DNA from: Bolinopsis microptera | Lineage: Eukaryota; Ctenophora; Tentaculata; Lobata; Bolinopsidae | Direction of reading: 5' to 3' | NCBI RefSeq assembly: GCF_026151205.1 | Contig: NC_087082.1 | Span: 2,820,001-2,880,000, forward strand | Length of the DNA: 60,000 nt | Part shown: positions 24,301 to 39,300 of the stretch, piece after piece | How positions within the stretch are numbered: position 1 is the first letter of the stretch | Layout of the letters: each line of letters starts with the position of its first letter | Translations under genes and position numbers: made by a program | The notes under the pieces: generated by a model | Told to the model about the DNA's origin: nothing | What the model saw: the letters and a program-made list of their open reading frames with translations, nothing else | The model's database searches: none

Positions 24301-27300
24301 CACGAAGGGCCTTTCTTTGATATATCAAAAACACTGATATATTCAGACAATCCCCAGAGCTGTCTAAATGTCAAGATAAGCAGATTGGTAACCAGGTAAC
24401 CAGATTGGTAACCAGGTAACCAGATTGGTAACCAGGTAACCAGATTGGTAACCAGGTAACCAGATTGGTAACCAGGTAACCAGATTGGTAACCAAGTAAC
24501 CAGATTGGTAACCAGGTAACCAGATGATTGGTAACCAGGTAACCAGATTGGCAAGGTAACCAGATTGGTAACCAGGTAACCAGATTGGTTTAACCAGTTA
24601 ACCAGATTGGTAACTAAGTAACCAGATTGGCAAGGTAACCAAATTGGTAACCAGGTAACCAGATTGGTAACCAGGTAACCAGATTGGTAACCAGGTAACC
24701 AGATTGGTAACCAGGTAACCAGATTGGTAACCAGGTAACCAGATTGGTAACCAGGTAACCAGATTGGTAACCAGGTAACCAGATTGGTAACCAGGTAACC
24801 AGATTGGTAACCAGGTAACTAGATTGGTAACCAGGTAACCAGATTGGTAACCAAGTAACCATATTGGTAACCAGGTAACCAGATTGGTAACCAAGTAACC
24901 AGATTGGTAACCAGGTAACCAGATTGGTAACCAGGTAACCAGATGATTGGTAACCAGGTAACCAGATTGGATCAGAAGCTGGTAATGAAGGGGAACCTAG
25001 TGTCTCAGTTCGTGACTCCTGTTCTACTGGGACTGTAGTTCGACACGTACTGAAGTTCGACCTGTAGAGTCGATCTTCGGCGAACTTAGTGTCAAACTTA
25101 AGTGTCAAACTAATGACTGCAAGTCCTAACATGAAAGCTTAAACCTTATTCCCTGGGGAGACAATAAAATCTCAACAATCTCACTACCGACAAGAGGATA
25201 AGATGATGTTAAAGTTCAAATAACTCTGGTCTAACATTCTACAAATAACAGCGTTTACTAGTATTATAGCTCAAAAAATTAACACTGGGAATTAACTGTT
25301 AAAAGTGTAGCTGAAAAAATGATTCACCACATTGGGGAATTGGTAGATTTAGTATCATTTTTAGGCGGACACTTTTTTAATGTGGGGAATTTTTAACATT
25401 AGTGATTAGTTTTACATAATTTAAATTATTGAGGTTGGGACTTGGGACTGAGGACAAGCTGGTTCTGTCAAGTAGCAAGAAATGCGGCCGCTTTTTTTTG
25501 TGGATGGCCGCTCAATTTCCCGATCCGTGATGGCGTATTTTATCATATTTCATACAACCTGGGGATCCCAGGCTTTACTGTTTATAAGCATGCAGATATG
25601 GTGGAGTGATACTGATACTGATAGGCCGAGCGCCGTCCAGTTAATTCCATATTGAATTTGAAAATCGTGTATATTTCTATGTAATCATATGTTTATGGTT
25701 AATGCATCCTGATATCCAAGGATCTGTGCCAAATAGTAATACAACTCGTAATACTAACTCTTAATACTCGTAATACTAACTCAAAATAATATGCTATCAA
25801 TTAGTGCCTAGTGGGATACGTACATAGTGAAATTAACGATTTACTTTATCGGTTCAGCGCCGCGCGCCAATAATAATTTAATTCAGAATATCTCGCGAAA
25901 TAACTTTGCGTAGTTACATTAGGAACGTGGGCTACACGGTTGCAATCTACCATGTACAAAAAAAACTCGTTCGCTAATTCTTGTCCTTGACTCTTCTGTG
26001 CCTTCGGCACTTTGAGTCATGGACCGGGAAAAAATGTCTTTTGAGGTAATTTAAGGTAATTTGAGGTAAAAAAGGAGTAAGGGGTTGCAGTTGGAATAGT
26101 CAATAGCTAGATGCTGTCAGCGGGGGCATCGAGTTTCATATAGTCGAGGAGGAAATGTGTATACCTCTAATCAACATGGTATTATCAAAACAGAGGTGTT
26201 AAACTAAACTCTCTGCTCCTGCTGTATTAAATGTCGTACACTGATATATGCCCTAAAATACTTCGCTAAAATATTGTGCTAAAACGAGTACACAACAAAG
26301 GCATTCAAAACCATCAAAAATCCGAATTTTCTCTCTTTTTTTTTAACGTTTTTTTATTTAAGCAAATGATTTTTAAATCCATTTTTTAGACAGTAAGTAA
26401 GAAAAGCAGTCGTTAAGCAGTAAAAATGTTATAATATGTTTACATGATGATCAGTGTCTAATATCACATATCATCTTCATCAAATGGGTTTTCGTGCATG
26501 AGATAGTCCATGCTTTAAGCATCAGTGATTTCTAGCTTTATGGAAAACTTTTTTATCAAACTTATACTACCCCGGTCCTGCATTTCAGTGTTAACTTTTA
26601 CATGCCATTCGGCGTGAAGTGGTTTTATCTTAGACAACTTTAGGTAAACGTTGGACGGACCTCAAATGAACGGAATTTATTTGAAAAATATATATTTCGT
26701 CAAGTTTAAAATATAATATAGATTATCAATAAATAATAAATATCTCATTTGTGACATGAATATCTGAATGTTTTTATTTCTTGAAGATTCAAATTCAGTG
26801 TTGAAAATGATACCTTTACTTCAGAGTGTGATACTCATTACTCTAATAACCTCTTATTACATAACCGAGTGCAAGTTTTTGGAACAATACTGTTAGGCAT
26901 TATGAACAGTTTGTAAGATAATGAGTCGTGACCATCCAGTTTATCTGTGATCTTTAAAGTTTAATGGTTTATATCAGGCGACTCTTACGTTCGAATTACT
27001 GTCGCGATTGTATTGTTGCTTTTACCACAGCTTCGGGCGTACGCGATAATATACTAATATAGCTGCTATCCCATCTTGCCTAAACTCAGCATTATTCACT
27101 GCACAGCAGTGTATGAGTTCTTTTTATTCATCACGTACTCTCTCTCTTCTCGTTTATCAAATTATAAAATATTATTACCTAACCTTTATTATACCGTGTC
27201 CGTTCATTGTCACTTACAAACAACAAACACACTATACAGCTCTTCTGAGTAGGAATACCCGATTATAGGATTGTAAATAATGGCAGTTAAAGACCACTTG

Positions 27301-30300
27301 CAACCGACCTTTTCTTTTCTTATTGTTCTGAGGCAATGGTTTGCTCTCATTGTGCCGAAACTTGTGCGAGTTTGATTCCGATTCACAGTTTTTCAATGAA
27401 TGAACAGATCCAATTTGAGCAGTAGTAATCCCTTAACATTTGGGTAAAATGAGGTCCAACACTTAAACCCCTTAAATCAGGGACAAAAGGATTTCGCGAT
27501 TATTTTGGCCAAAAGTCGCGATACCGCGAAATTTAACAGGCTATACATTAAAATACACATAAAATTTGTCGCAAATAATGGGAAAAATCGCGATTCCGTA
27601 CATGCCGCGATTTCCTTTTGTCCCTGACCTAAATCCATGTCTCATATGCATAGGTTAGTATTATTAGTATATTAGTTGAACTTGTATACATGTTACATTT
27701 TTAAGAAAAATGAGATTCAAGCCAAACCGTTTATAATAACATCCTTAGTCAGAAAGTTTAGATACGTCAAGGCTAATACAGACACAGAGATCAGTGCGCA
27801 AATCGAAGAAAAACAAGATTTTCTAGTAGCAAGTAGCAGTAGGGAGCTCTTTTCTGAATCTATTGACTCTCACAGGGCAACATTTTCCATCACAAGCTAT
27901 CACACCTTGCAGTAAAGTCTTCTCAAATCCTTAATCGAGTAACCTGTGTAATTTACTGGAGACACCTGCACAACCTCTGATCACCCGAAAACAAAACGTT
28001 CTCATTTTGTCGCCAAGAAACTGTACACTGATTCAGTTGCGGATCCTTTAATGTTCTGTCCGTGACTACTATCACAGAAACTTCCAAAGGAATTATTTTT
28101 GCATATTCATATTTACGAGGAAGGATGCAAGGCTGATGGTCAGTTAATGCCTCGATGTGAACTATTATGACTGGGATGTCTATACTCTACCCCACACTAT
28201 GTTAACTAGCAACGAAACACCTTGACCAGTATACAAATGAGACCATATATGTTTAGGCTAGGACTTGGGACAATGCTTTCCTTGGAATGCCTCCGACTCT
28301 TTTAGACTGGCATAGTTGCTGTATAACACTTGTTGAATTTGCAACTAATAGTAGTCGTCGACCAAGCAAATTTCGTTTTTTATGTTTTTAGATTTCACAT
28401 TTTGACATCTGTTTGCTGAATGAATAACTTTTGAGAATCACTTCATATCTCATATACACCCATACATCATATATACCCATACATCTTTAGTATGTACATA
28501 TATATTTTACCTTACAATCTTTGATGTTTCAGTAGCAAATTGAATTTGAAGTTGTAAAACTTTTAGAAGGACATCTATTTATGTTTTCACCTCATTTATT
28601 GATCCTCCTAACTAGATCCTAATTTAAATCGCATCTTGCTTTGGGTTGCCCTACGTCTCATAACGTGTTAAATCAAAAAACAAAAATCTTTCGTATCATT
28701 TTTAATTTTATGTTTGAAGAACCCCCTCCAAGTGCTTAGTAATTTGTCGTGATTTTTGTAAAGCCCTACGAAATCTAAATATTTGTTCTCGACTCAACTG
28801 TGGGCTTTACATATTTACTACTTCAGCGCTACCGCTAAGTTTATGGCCTATGGGTACCATCGCCCATCGCTTATCCGAATGAAGCGAGAGGACAAATTCA
28901 ATTTCAGCAAAACTATGCTGATCTTATTTTCAGCACTTCTTTTGAGAGGTGTTGCCGCAAACGATCAAGGTAGGGGAGCTTTTCAACTTACATAAATACA
29001 GTGACTATACCCTATGACTCAGACTAGTAAAATTGTGTCAAATTCGTAAGTAATGACACCCCAAGACTAAGAGCAACAGTAAAAAACCCAAAAGCAAAAC
29101 CAGAAACAAACAAAAAACGTTAAAGTTTTATACAGAGTTTTTTCTGATTCAAAACGTTCCAGCAACAAGAACAAGAAATGAAGGTGAAATAGTACCGGTT
29201 TCTGCAAAACAATCTGCTACTTTAGACGATAAGATTGCCGAAAACGCTATAGACTTGGTTCTGAATACATCAGCTTCGGTGGTAGCTGATTCTAACGGTG
29301 ACACATGGCTGCGGGTTACTCTTGATCGGGTGCACTGCGTGGAACAAACTAAACGAATAAATGTAAATGGCAAAACTTACCAAACGTTTACTTGTTCGTC
29401 TGAGACGACGAATTGTACTTGTTCCGGACGTTATTGTAATTCCTTTCAACTGACTGTCTACATGGAAGGTATCACTCCTGACGACCTCCCAGCAAAACCC
29501 AACTGTAGATACGGAAACAGGGTTCAACTACGTAAAATAAAAGGTGGCACTATAGAAAACGTTTATGAACTTTCCATCATTGCAGCTGGTATGCAAGGTA
29601 ATATAATATGTTTATTTAGTATGAATCAAAGCAATTTCAATCTCACAAACATCATCAGTACCTAAATGAAAAGAAGGTGATTTAAGCTTTTTTTATGATT
29701 TTACAAACACAAATACGGCACGTTACGTTTTTGTACCATCTTTCAGATTGTACTCCTGTAACTAACGAGGACACAACTACAGATAAATGCAAAGAATGTC
29801 CACCAGGAACTTTCAACCAAGAAAATGGACAGAAAATCCAGTGTTCCGGATGTGGAGCAGGGACATTCAGTGTTGCTGGATCTGCAACCTGTTATCAATG
29901 TGAAGCAGGAACATTCAGTGCTGCTGGATCTGCAACCTGTTCTCAATGTGAAGCAGGAACATTCAGTGCTGCTGGATCTGCAACCTGTTCTCAATGTGAA
30001 GCAGGAACATTCAGTGCTGCCGAATCTGCAACATGTTCTCAATGTGAAGCAGGAACATTCAGTGCTGCTGGATCTGCAACCTGTTTTCAATGTGAAGCAG
30101 GAACATTCAGTGCTGCTGGATCTGCAACATGTTCTCAATGTGAAGCAGGAACATTCAGTGCTGCTGGATCTGCAACATGTTCTCAATGTGAAGCAGGAAC
30201 ATTCAGTGCTGCTGGATCTGCAACATGTTCTCAATGTGAAGCAGGAACATTCAGTGCTGCTGGATCTGCAACCTGTTTTCAATGTGAAGCAGGAACATTC

Positions 30301-33300
30301 AGTGCTGCTGGATCTGCAACATGTTCTCAATGTGAAGCAGGAACATTCAGTGCTGCTGGATCTGCAACCTGTTTTCAATGTGAAGCAGGAACATTCAGTG
30401 CTGCTGGATCTGCAACCTGTTATCAATGTGAAGCAGGGACATTCAGTGCTGCTGGATCTGCAACCTGTTCTCAATGTGAAGCAGGAATATTCAGTGCTGC
30501 TGGATCTGCAACCTGTTATCAATGTGAAGCAGGAACATTCAGTGCTGCCGAATCTGCAACATGTTCTCAATGTGAAGCAGGAACATTCAGTGCTGCTGGA
30601 TCTGCAACCTGTTCTCAATGTGAAGCAGGAACATTCAGTGCTGCTGGATCTGCAACATGTTCTCAATGTGAAGCAGGAACATTCAGTGCTGCTGGATCTG
30701 CAACCTGTTATCAATGTGAAGCAGGGACATTCAGTGCTGCTGGATCTGCAACCTGTTCTCAATGTGAAGCAGGAATATTCAGTGCTGCTGGATCTGCAAC
30801 CTGTTATCAATGTGAAGCAGGAACATTCAGTGCTGCTGGATCTGCAACCTGTTCTCAATGTAGAGCAGGAACATTCAGTACTGCTGGATCTGCAACCTGT
30901 TCTCAATGTGATGTAGGAACCTTTAGCGTTGGCGGTGCAAGTTACTGCATATCTTGCGATATGGGAAAGTCGACAAACGTTGAAAAAACTAGATGTGGTA
31001 GGTGGTAAAAACATGCTTTATTTGGAATAACCCACGGTGTCATAGATTCAGATCAATAATCTAACTTTAAACTTAACATCGTGATATTTAACAAAGAGGT
31101 ACTGAACTTGGCATATCATCCAAAAGTAGATTATATCCCAGAATGATCAGCTAGGAAAGTGTCATCACCTCATCGGTCAACTTTTAATAACCTTTCAACC
31201 TTCCTAGACCCATGTTCCAGTGGCTCCTACAAACACAGTTCTATGAAAGAATGTGACCAGTGCCCCACAAATACCTACAGCAGGGACAGTGCGGGATTGT
31301 GTACATCATGTCCTTGGGGATCTATCGCTAGTGAAGATCACACGAAATGTGGTATAATGAATAAAACTACAAACTTTACCCTTTACTTCCGACTACCCAA
31401 TATATATTGCAATACCCAATACCCATGCACTGTTTTATTTTCACAACGAGCTTATTATTAACTATCTAAAATAAAACTACCATCATAGATACGTTTAATT
31501 GTATCCCTTTATACCGCAGTATCGTGCGAGGGATTACCCTCAAGCTGGAAGGAAATGTTGACAGAGACTCAGTTCCCCCTCCCACCCGGGGGTGAAGTGC
31601 CCCTGAAGTGTAGTCCTGGATACAGTCTGACTGGAGATAACCCTGTCACGTGTGTTCAGGGAACAGAGTTCTCCTTCTCTAACACCCCTTCTTGTGAGCT
31701 AGGTATGTGAGGAGAAAATGAATAATTTAGAGCGTGTTTGTCTTTTCCAATAGTTTCTTCAATATCTTCGATTGATTGATGATTCATTTCACAATTCGCT
31801 ATAATGCATCTTCTTTCAGACGAATGCAGCAAATTACAAGACATAGAAAATCTAGAAACAACTGCTCAGTTTCCAGTGTCCTACAACACCCCAGTGACAG
31901 TGCATTGTGATATTGGGTACTCCTTGATAGGTGGTGACGTCATTATTTGCATTAGAGGCGATCAGTATCGGTCCATTCTCAGTCAGCTTCCATCGTGCCA
32001 AGAAAGTGAGTTATTATTTAATAGAAAATAGTGGAAGATTTGTTGAACTTAACCGCTATGAGTAATTCAATGCTAAATTCGGAAACACAAGGTATTAACT
32101 ATTGGTGTAATATCTAACAGTATGTACTCTGTATAAAACAGTATCTGTACTCTGTAGAATAACAGATATCAGTTTGGTGTGTACACTTTGACTTCATAAT
32201 ACTATACCATAACCATGTTTATCAAATAATCAGAGAAATGCTCCGGACTTCCTCCTGATATCTCGGATCTGGAGACGAGCACCCTCTTTCCTGTGAGTCA
32301 CAGAACAAGATTGAAAGTGAGCTGTTCAGGAGACAGAGAACTGAGGGGAGACAAGGTCATCACGTGTAATCAGGGTACAGACTTCCAGTTTCAACAGAAA
32401 CCTAAATGCAATGATGTCGGTATGTACAAGTTAAAGATAAGATACAAAATATATCAACAAAAGTCGTGATAACCAGGATTAAGGATACCTCCAGTCTCCA
32501 CTATTCCAATTATGCATACCTCATTATCAAATGAACAATAACCAAATTATACATTACACCAACACTTCCAGGAATTTGTACAGAGTTACCAGTAGGACGG
32601 CACTTGAAAACAGACTCAGTATTCCCGGTGAAGAAGGGAGACATGGTGTTTGTGAACTGTGTTCAGGGGTTTACTCTTACTTCTGGAGACAGAATGATAA
32701 CTTGCGTACAGGACGCTGAATACATCTCATCGGGTCAACTGCCCACTTGTATTATTAGTGAGTGGATATTGGATATTCTTGTGATGGCAAGTCCTGAGGT
32801 CCTTACACTAATATTTTGATCATATAACGATCCGAATAGTTGAACTTGAACAGATATCAGAATATGATGTCAAACAACAGCTGATTAACTGCTTTCAAAA
32901 CAAAGTGGTATTTTCAGACAAGTGCACTGGACTGCCAGATGTGTTGGACCTGAAGACCAGCACCTCACTAGCTGTGGACCACGGAACTAGAGTGGAAGTG
33001 GACTGTATCCCGGGATACAGTCTTACAGGGAGCCGGCTTATCACCTGTATCAAGGACAAGATCTGGGAGTATGAGCTTACTCCTTACTGTTTTCTAGGTT
33101 GGTTTTTGTGGCGATCTATTTATTTTAAACCCTTAAAATCTCTAAGATATAAGTTAAGATAAAAACAGCAATACGGCTACCCAGGTATAGGTCTAAGACA
33201 TAAAAACGGATATTTTATGAAATTTATGAAAGAAAAGGGTAAAAAACCTCTCTCTCCCCACAAAACAGGGCAGCCATTACGTCACTGCCATTGGGGGGGG

Positions 33301-36300
33301 AGCCAAGTGGATATTTGTAGATATTTGTAGATTAATGTAGAATGGATAATCCACGAAAAAGTGGATGACATTCTACAAATTTATACATTTATCTCCAAAA
33401 ATTCAGTAGAATTTCTGGGCACATATTTGAGATATACATTTTTTGTAGATAAATGTAGATATTTGTAGATTATTGTCAATGGATAATTCACGAAAATTCT
33501 ACAAATTCTACAAATTTATACATTTATCTCCAAAAATTCAGTAGAATTTCTGGGCACATATTTGAGATATACATTTTTTGTAGATAAATGTAGATATTTG
33601 TAGATTATTGTCAATGGATATTATGGATAATTCACGAAAAAAGTGGATGACATTATCCAAATATCTACAAATATCCACTTGGCTCCCCCCTGCCATTACG
33701 TCACTGCCATTACGTCACTGCCATTACGTCACTGCCATTACGTCACTGCCATTACGTCACTGCCATTACGTCACTGCCCTAACCTCCTTCAGACAAGTGT
33801 ACAGAACTACCAGCAGCTATGTCAGACATGACAACAACCACCACCTTCCCCGTGATAGTAGGAACAGTGGTGGAAGTGAACTGCAAGCCTGGTCACACTC
33901 TCACCGGGGACAATACCATCACTTGTATCAAAGATGTTTCCTTCACCATCGGTCAACACCCAGCTTGTACCATAGGTTTGATTCTCAGCAACAATTGTCA
34001 AATTTGTACACGCAAATATTCGTAAAATTATCTATAACTTATATGGGGGAAATAAAGATATTAAAACTAGAATCTCCAGATTACTGCACGGGGATAATAA
34101 CAGAAAACCACCTATCAACTACCGCCACATATCCCATCACATACGGAACTACCATCACAGTGGAGTGTACTCCTAAGTACTCACTGTTGGGCAGTAAAGT
34201 TATTACCTGCGACAAGGGGATTGTCTACTCTCACCTGTTTTCACGGCCTAAGTGTGTAAACCCAGGTATGCTACCCAGCTGAATTTGTCAAGATGATATA
34301 TTTGAATATAAAATGGCAGTATCAGTATTTAGCCTTTTTGACTATAATTTTCACTGTATTATTAATTTTATACTTATTTTCCACAGTAAATTTGGTCATA
34401 AACGTGATTATATTATGGTATTATTGTTGAACTGTAGTTGTGATCTACAGCTGTCAGTATAAGCCAAGTTAATGTTGCCTATAAATGTTGACTTTTATTG
34501 TCCACTGTTTCAGTCAGATACTTAACTACAGATATCCATCTCAACCACACAGTCATCAAATAGTTTATTTGTATAAATTAGTGTTTTTTAAACTGTCAAA
34601 AATTATATATTACACGTTGAGGATAATATATTGTATCAAACTTTATTAAAAAACTTTAACACGCTTACAGGTTGGATGGCTTCATGTTACCAGAATACGT
34701 TATGATAATACAAACACTGAGTTACTATGAAGGTACTAGGGACGGTCTTGATAGCTGACTAAACACTTTGATCAGCTGATTCTCACGAGTTTATTTGATT
34801 TCATTCAAAATGTTGAACAATACGTATAATTGTTAAACTATGTTCTCAGATCGGGTACATAGACACTAGACAGTCACTACTCAATTATCCCATGCAAGAA
34901 ACTTTAAACAATTATAGTGTGCGTATTTACCTATTGAAAATTAAAATATGACCGGTTTTTTCCATTACCCCTCTGCTGTGGTCTGTTGCGGTCGAGTCAT
35001 AATGAGTTTTGGTTTAATAAAACACAGAATTTTTCTGAATTTCCGATTCATGTTTATTGTTTAAAACTCATTCTCCAGTTGTTTACTGAACACGCTAATA
35101 TTTTATGATCTCCACTCGTTCAACATTAGAAATGTGTGAAAACCGACACCATCGTTTAAATCGTGCGAAACATTTTCAGACTTCCAGACACACGATTTGC
35201 AGATTATAAGCCGATTTGTACATTACTGTCCGGAATATACTAGGGTCACTTGATACTTTTTTCAATATTTATTTTATTTTTAATTAGTTTTTTATTAACT
35301 GCTCATGAGTAATCTAATTTATCCGTCACAGCGTTAGTCTCCAGGTGCATTAATTAAAATAAACTCATAAGTAAGTTGAGTTTATTTCTTTACTTTTTAC
35401 AATAATTGTTGGTCCTTATTGTAGTATTACTTATATACATTATACATATTATAATACTAGTACATCACAGACTCACAGAGTGCTGTGCAAGATGGGAAAT
35501 TGGATTTAGGCTTTTCTCTGAGAAATCTAGTAATAAGAAAATATCATGAAATAGCAAGGTGCAGGACTGGGAGGACTTTTACTAAATTTGGGTTCAGTCT
35601 GGTAAAAACAGCTTGATTTAGGTTTTTTTCCTGGAAAATAGAGCTTGATGTTTTGTTGATCTCCTAGTCGATTCGCAGATTTTTCTGAAAGGTGGGCTCA
35701 TATTGCATGAATAATATTTTCTTTTCACTAAATAGTTGTGAAATCTGGCTCCAACCAATTCGCGAATCATATTATTATTATAGTAGCAAAATGCAGGGGT
35801 TCATATAAAATGTTGGTCCAGTAGGGTAAATACACAACTTTAGTTACATACATTGTCTTGAGTGCAGGACGCAGTTTATGTTAAATTCATTGTTTGCTGC
35901 GCATCTACACTTGGTGGTAACAGCTGCTGAAAATGTTTTATTTATCTTTTAATATACCTTCAACTCCGGCAAAGTGCCATTATCTTCTTTTCTGTTGTAG
36001 GATTAGTAAGTTATATAGAACATTAGGCTGGTAATGTATACTAATGATGAACAGTTAGAGTATACTAAGTATATAATTATATAATTAGCTGATCGATGAC
36101 GTTGAGATGGACAATGAATTGTTGAACGTACTTGACTCCTAAGTCCTGGTCGTAGATCCCAACGCACCAGCGCAGTTCAATTACTTTTATATCTTGATGA
36201 GGCATGGTGCTTCGGCTGCCATAACCTTAGTACACTCATGACCAAACAGGACACACAAATTATCGAACAATTTTATTAGCTTTAATAGCATTGAATTCTA

Positions 36301-39300
36301 CTTTTTATTTGGGCCTAAGTCACACCTGTCTTACATTCTTGCATTTCAAATCATAGTTGTAACGTTTTATTGTAAGGTTACTTCGAAAACTAATGAACAG
36401 TAAAATTATATCAACCAGAGGTTGAACTTATCAATAAATAATTGTCAGCTGTAGTTTATTAAGTTGTTGATATTAAATAGAGGTCTTGACTTTAATTGGT
36501 ATGGTCCATTGTTGAGAGTTCTCCTTTGATTTTATTTTGCGCGATGAAATAAAGGTTTTTCTTCTAATTTAAAGGTAAAGTCACCTCAGTCATTTGTGTT
36601 TCAGTTTTGCTGGATATCTAGGATCTAGATGTTTGTCAAAGTTAACTAGATATTTTGAAATTTTACCTTTAATCATGCATTTTGGCCAGTCTTTAAGTCC
36701 TATCCTGCCATTATTTGAACAAACAGCCAACGATAATTTAGAAAGTTGACATGGGAGCAAGATCGCCGTATCTTCTATCTTAATTCCCGTGTCCATCTCC
36801 TGACACACAGAAACAACAATAACAACCCCCCCCCGCCCCCCCCCCCCCCAACCCCATCCCTTTCCTATTCTCGCAATAATTTCCTATGGTCATCATAATT
36901 CAGCCTTTCTTTAATATACGAAACTGCTCCGAGCTAAGTATTATCATTTATCACAAACTTTAAGGCCAAGCATTATATCTAGAAGCCTGCACGTATCCCG
37001 ACAGTGATTATATAACCAATATTAATTATTATCATCGCATTATTACAGTAAGGTGGCCGCTGATAATTATCATCCCAATTCAATTAGATGATGAATGACC
37101 TGGATAGCTGTATAAAAGGAGAATTATCAATTTATTATTTTATCAATGCAATATAGTAACGATAATTTGACAGTTATTATCTTGAATATTATTAAAGTCT
37201 GAGGAAATGTAATTTAATACCTTGGCCACCAGTTTAAGCTTTCGTATTTGGACTATTCATGATTATCTAGGATAACTCTCTTCTTTGTACTTTAGAAGAA
37301 CTAGCAGGAACCCGTATAATATAACCCTAAACGGCGTCAAGACTCAAGATACTAAAATAATTATTACCTATTTAATTGGCGTTTTTGACTCCATTTGGGG
37401 GTTCAAATTTTCGGCTCTAAAATCATTATTCCTTGGCAAATTTTTTAATTTTTCGTGCTGATTTGGAGGCCATTAAAGCATTTGACCCAGCCAAAAAAGT
37501 TTCAGTTGTATATCTTTTACGGTTTTTGCGGAAAGTCGCGTTAAAGTTGATGCCGTGGTGTCAGTAAAATGGCACGGATATATATCGTCTCGCTTTATAT
37601 ATAGTAAGATTCTCATGCTTATGGTTGCTATAAACCGCCGCTCATTACAATTAACGAAGCACGAGCCAAACAATTTTATATAACATTCAGTTTAGAGGAC
37701 CATTCAACTTAATGACAGATCAGAGATGATATTATTTTATAATTGATCTGATAAACTAGTATAATCTAAAGGTGATAAAGCTAGTATTTCACTTGTTCAA
37801 TTACAAAACTGTTTAAAAGCTGCTTTTTTCTAATGAATCTAGGAAATTTGAGACTGATATTAGAAAGCACTTCATGTGACCTTGATATAGTATAACGTAA
37901 TGTTGTGGTCACATTTAGCGTTAACACATGGTGTTGTCTTTGGTGGTGTTTCGTCATGATAGATAATATTGTCCATGATAAATTTTCCATGGTAAATTGT
38001 CCATGCTGTTCATTCATAGTCCTCAAGGTTAATTTGATATGAATTGATTGTTGAACTTTTTATAAATAGTTTAATAATTTCCAACTCACATTAGTGATTT
38101 AGAGTGGTATTCAATATTCAGCAGTTATTTTTACAGTCACGTGGGACTGTAATAGGTCATATAGCTACGTGGGGACAAATCTGATCCCCCTAGGCCCCTA
38201 CTCCTTTATAATATTATATTAATTAAAAGATATTTATACTTGAAGTATTTTCCCATCTTAGTATCCAGACCGACATTATTCGGCAGTATCCAAGTAGACC
38301 GACATGTGTTCCCGAACAGGTGTTCCCAAACAGGGTTAGGGTTAGGGTTAGGATTAGGAAGTGCGGACTGCGGACTACTATACTGTGTCTGGTGTAGTAC
38401 TAGTAAATCAAATATAAGTTTCACATGTTCGTGAGAAACAAGGGCGTGTCTTGTGAGAGCAATCAAGCAGAATTGCCCACCAATTATTGCTATTAAATAT
38501 AACATGTTATTGACTTAAAGTAAAGGTGTGATTGGGCCCTGACATGTCATGTGAGCACCTACTTTATAATGAAATAAGTATAAATATGGAGGAGAAATAA
38601 ATAAGTCTACAATTCAGATTTGATCTCATGCAAACATGCTCTTGTAATTACTGTAAGTTATCAAAAATTAAAACAGTTTTTGACTAAGAGGCTTAAATAG
38701 AGTACAGTTTTGCTCGGGTGAAATGCACTGATTCTACTGAACCGTGTCTGGCATAGTATATCAATTATACGTGTGAACTCCAGGTGTAAAACAATCAATC
38801 AGAAATGCCCGCAATCCATGACTATTTTATAACACGTCGCGAACTTAGAGAGTAGTGTCTCGACCATTAAGCCAACCGCAGCTAATATCTTATTTACCGC
38901 GGTTGGCTGATTTTAAATATAATATTAATGTTGCTATTCTAGGCAGATTTTAAAACTTAACTTACCAAGTTACCATGACTACCCTTTCCAGACATTTGAT
39001 TACGTATTCAAGTTCATTGCCAATACTAATTCACAGTTCACGCGCATTTAATACTGTCTGTTCAATCAAGATAATATAGAAATAGCAAATGAATAGCTTA
39101 ACAGCATTCTTTGAAATTATCGTTACTTAAAGTAGGGTGTTTAACGAATATCTCTCCTCAGAATAAATGAACCACTCCAGCAACTTCACCCTTGAAGAAA
39201 TACACCAGGACAGTGAACGAGTAACCTGGATTATCTACAACACCCTCATCATACTCTCCTCTCTTATCGGCGACACGATAATCCTCATAGCAACAACCAA

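Noticed and set aside
24171-25132. Minus-strand frames of [15 protein letters not shown] repeats
   Set aside because: The product of a 20-bp repeat read in all frames; frames shift with small indels and there is no gene structure.
29743-31014. 423-codon antisense and 363-codon alternate frames over the cysteine repeats
   Set aside because: Shadows of the 48-bp coding repeat; the plus frame has phase-1 exon borders and the right domain signature.
36590-36808. 72-codon minus frame possibly from a transposon
   Set aside because: Short, with no motif that I can tie to a known transposase; kept only as a note in the regional entry.
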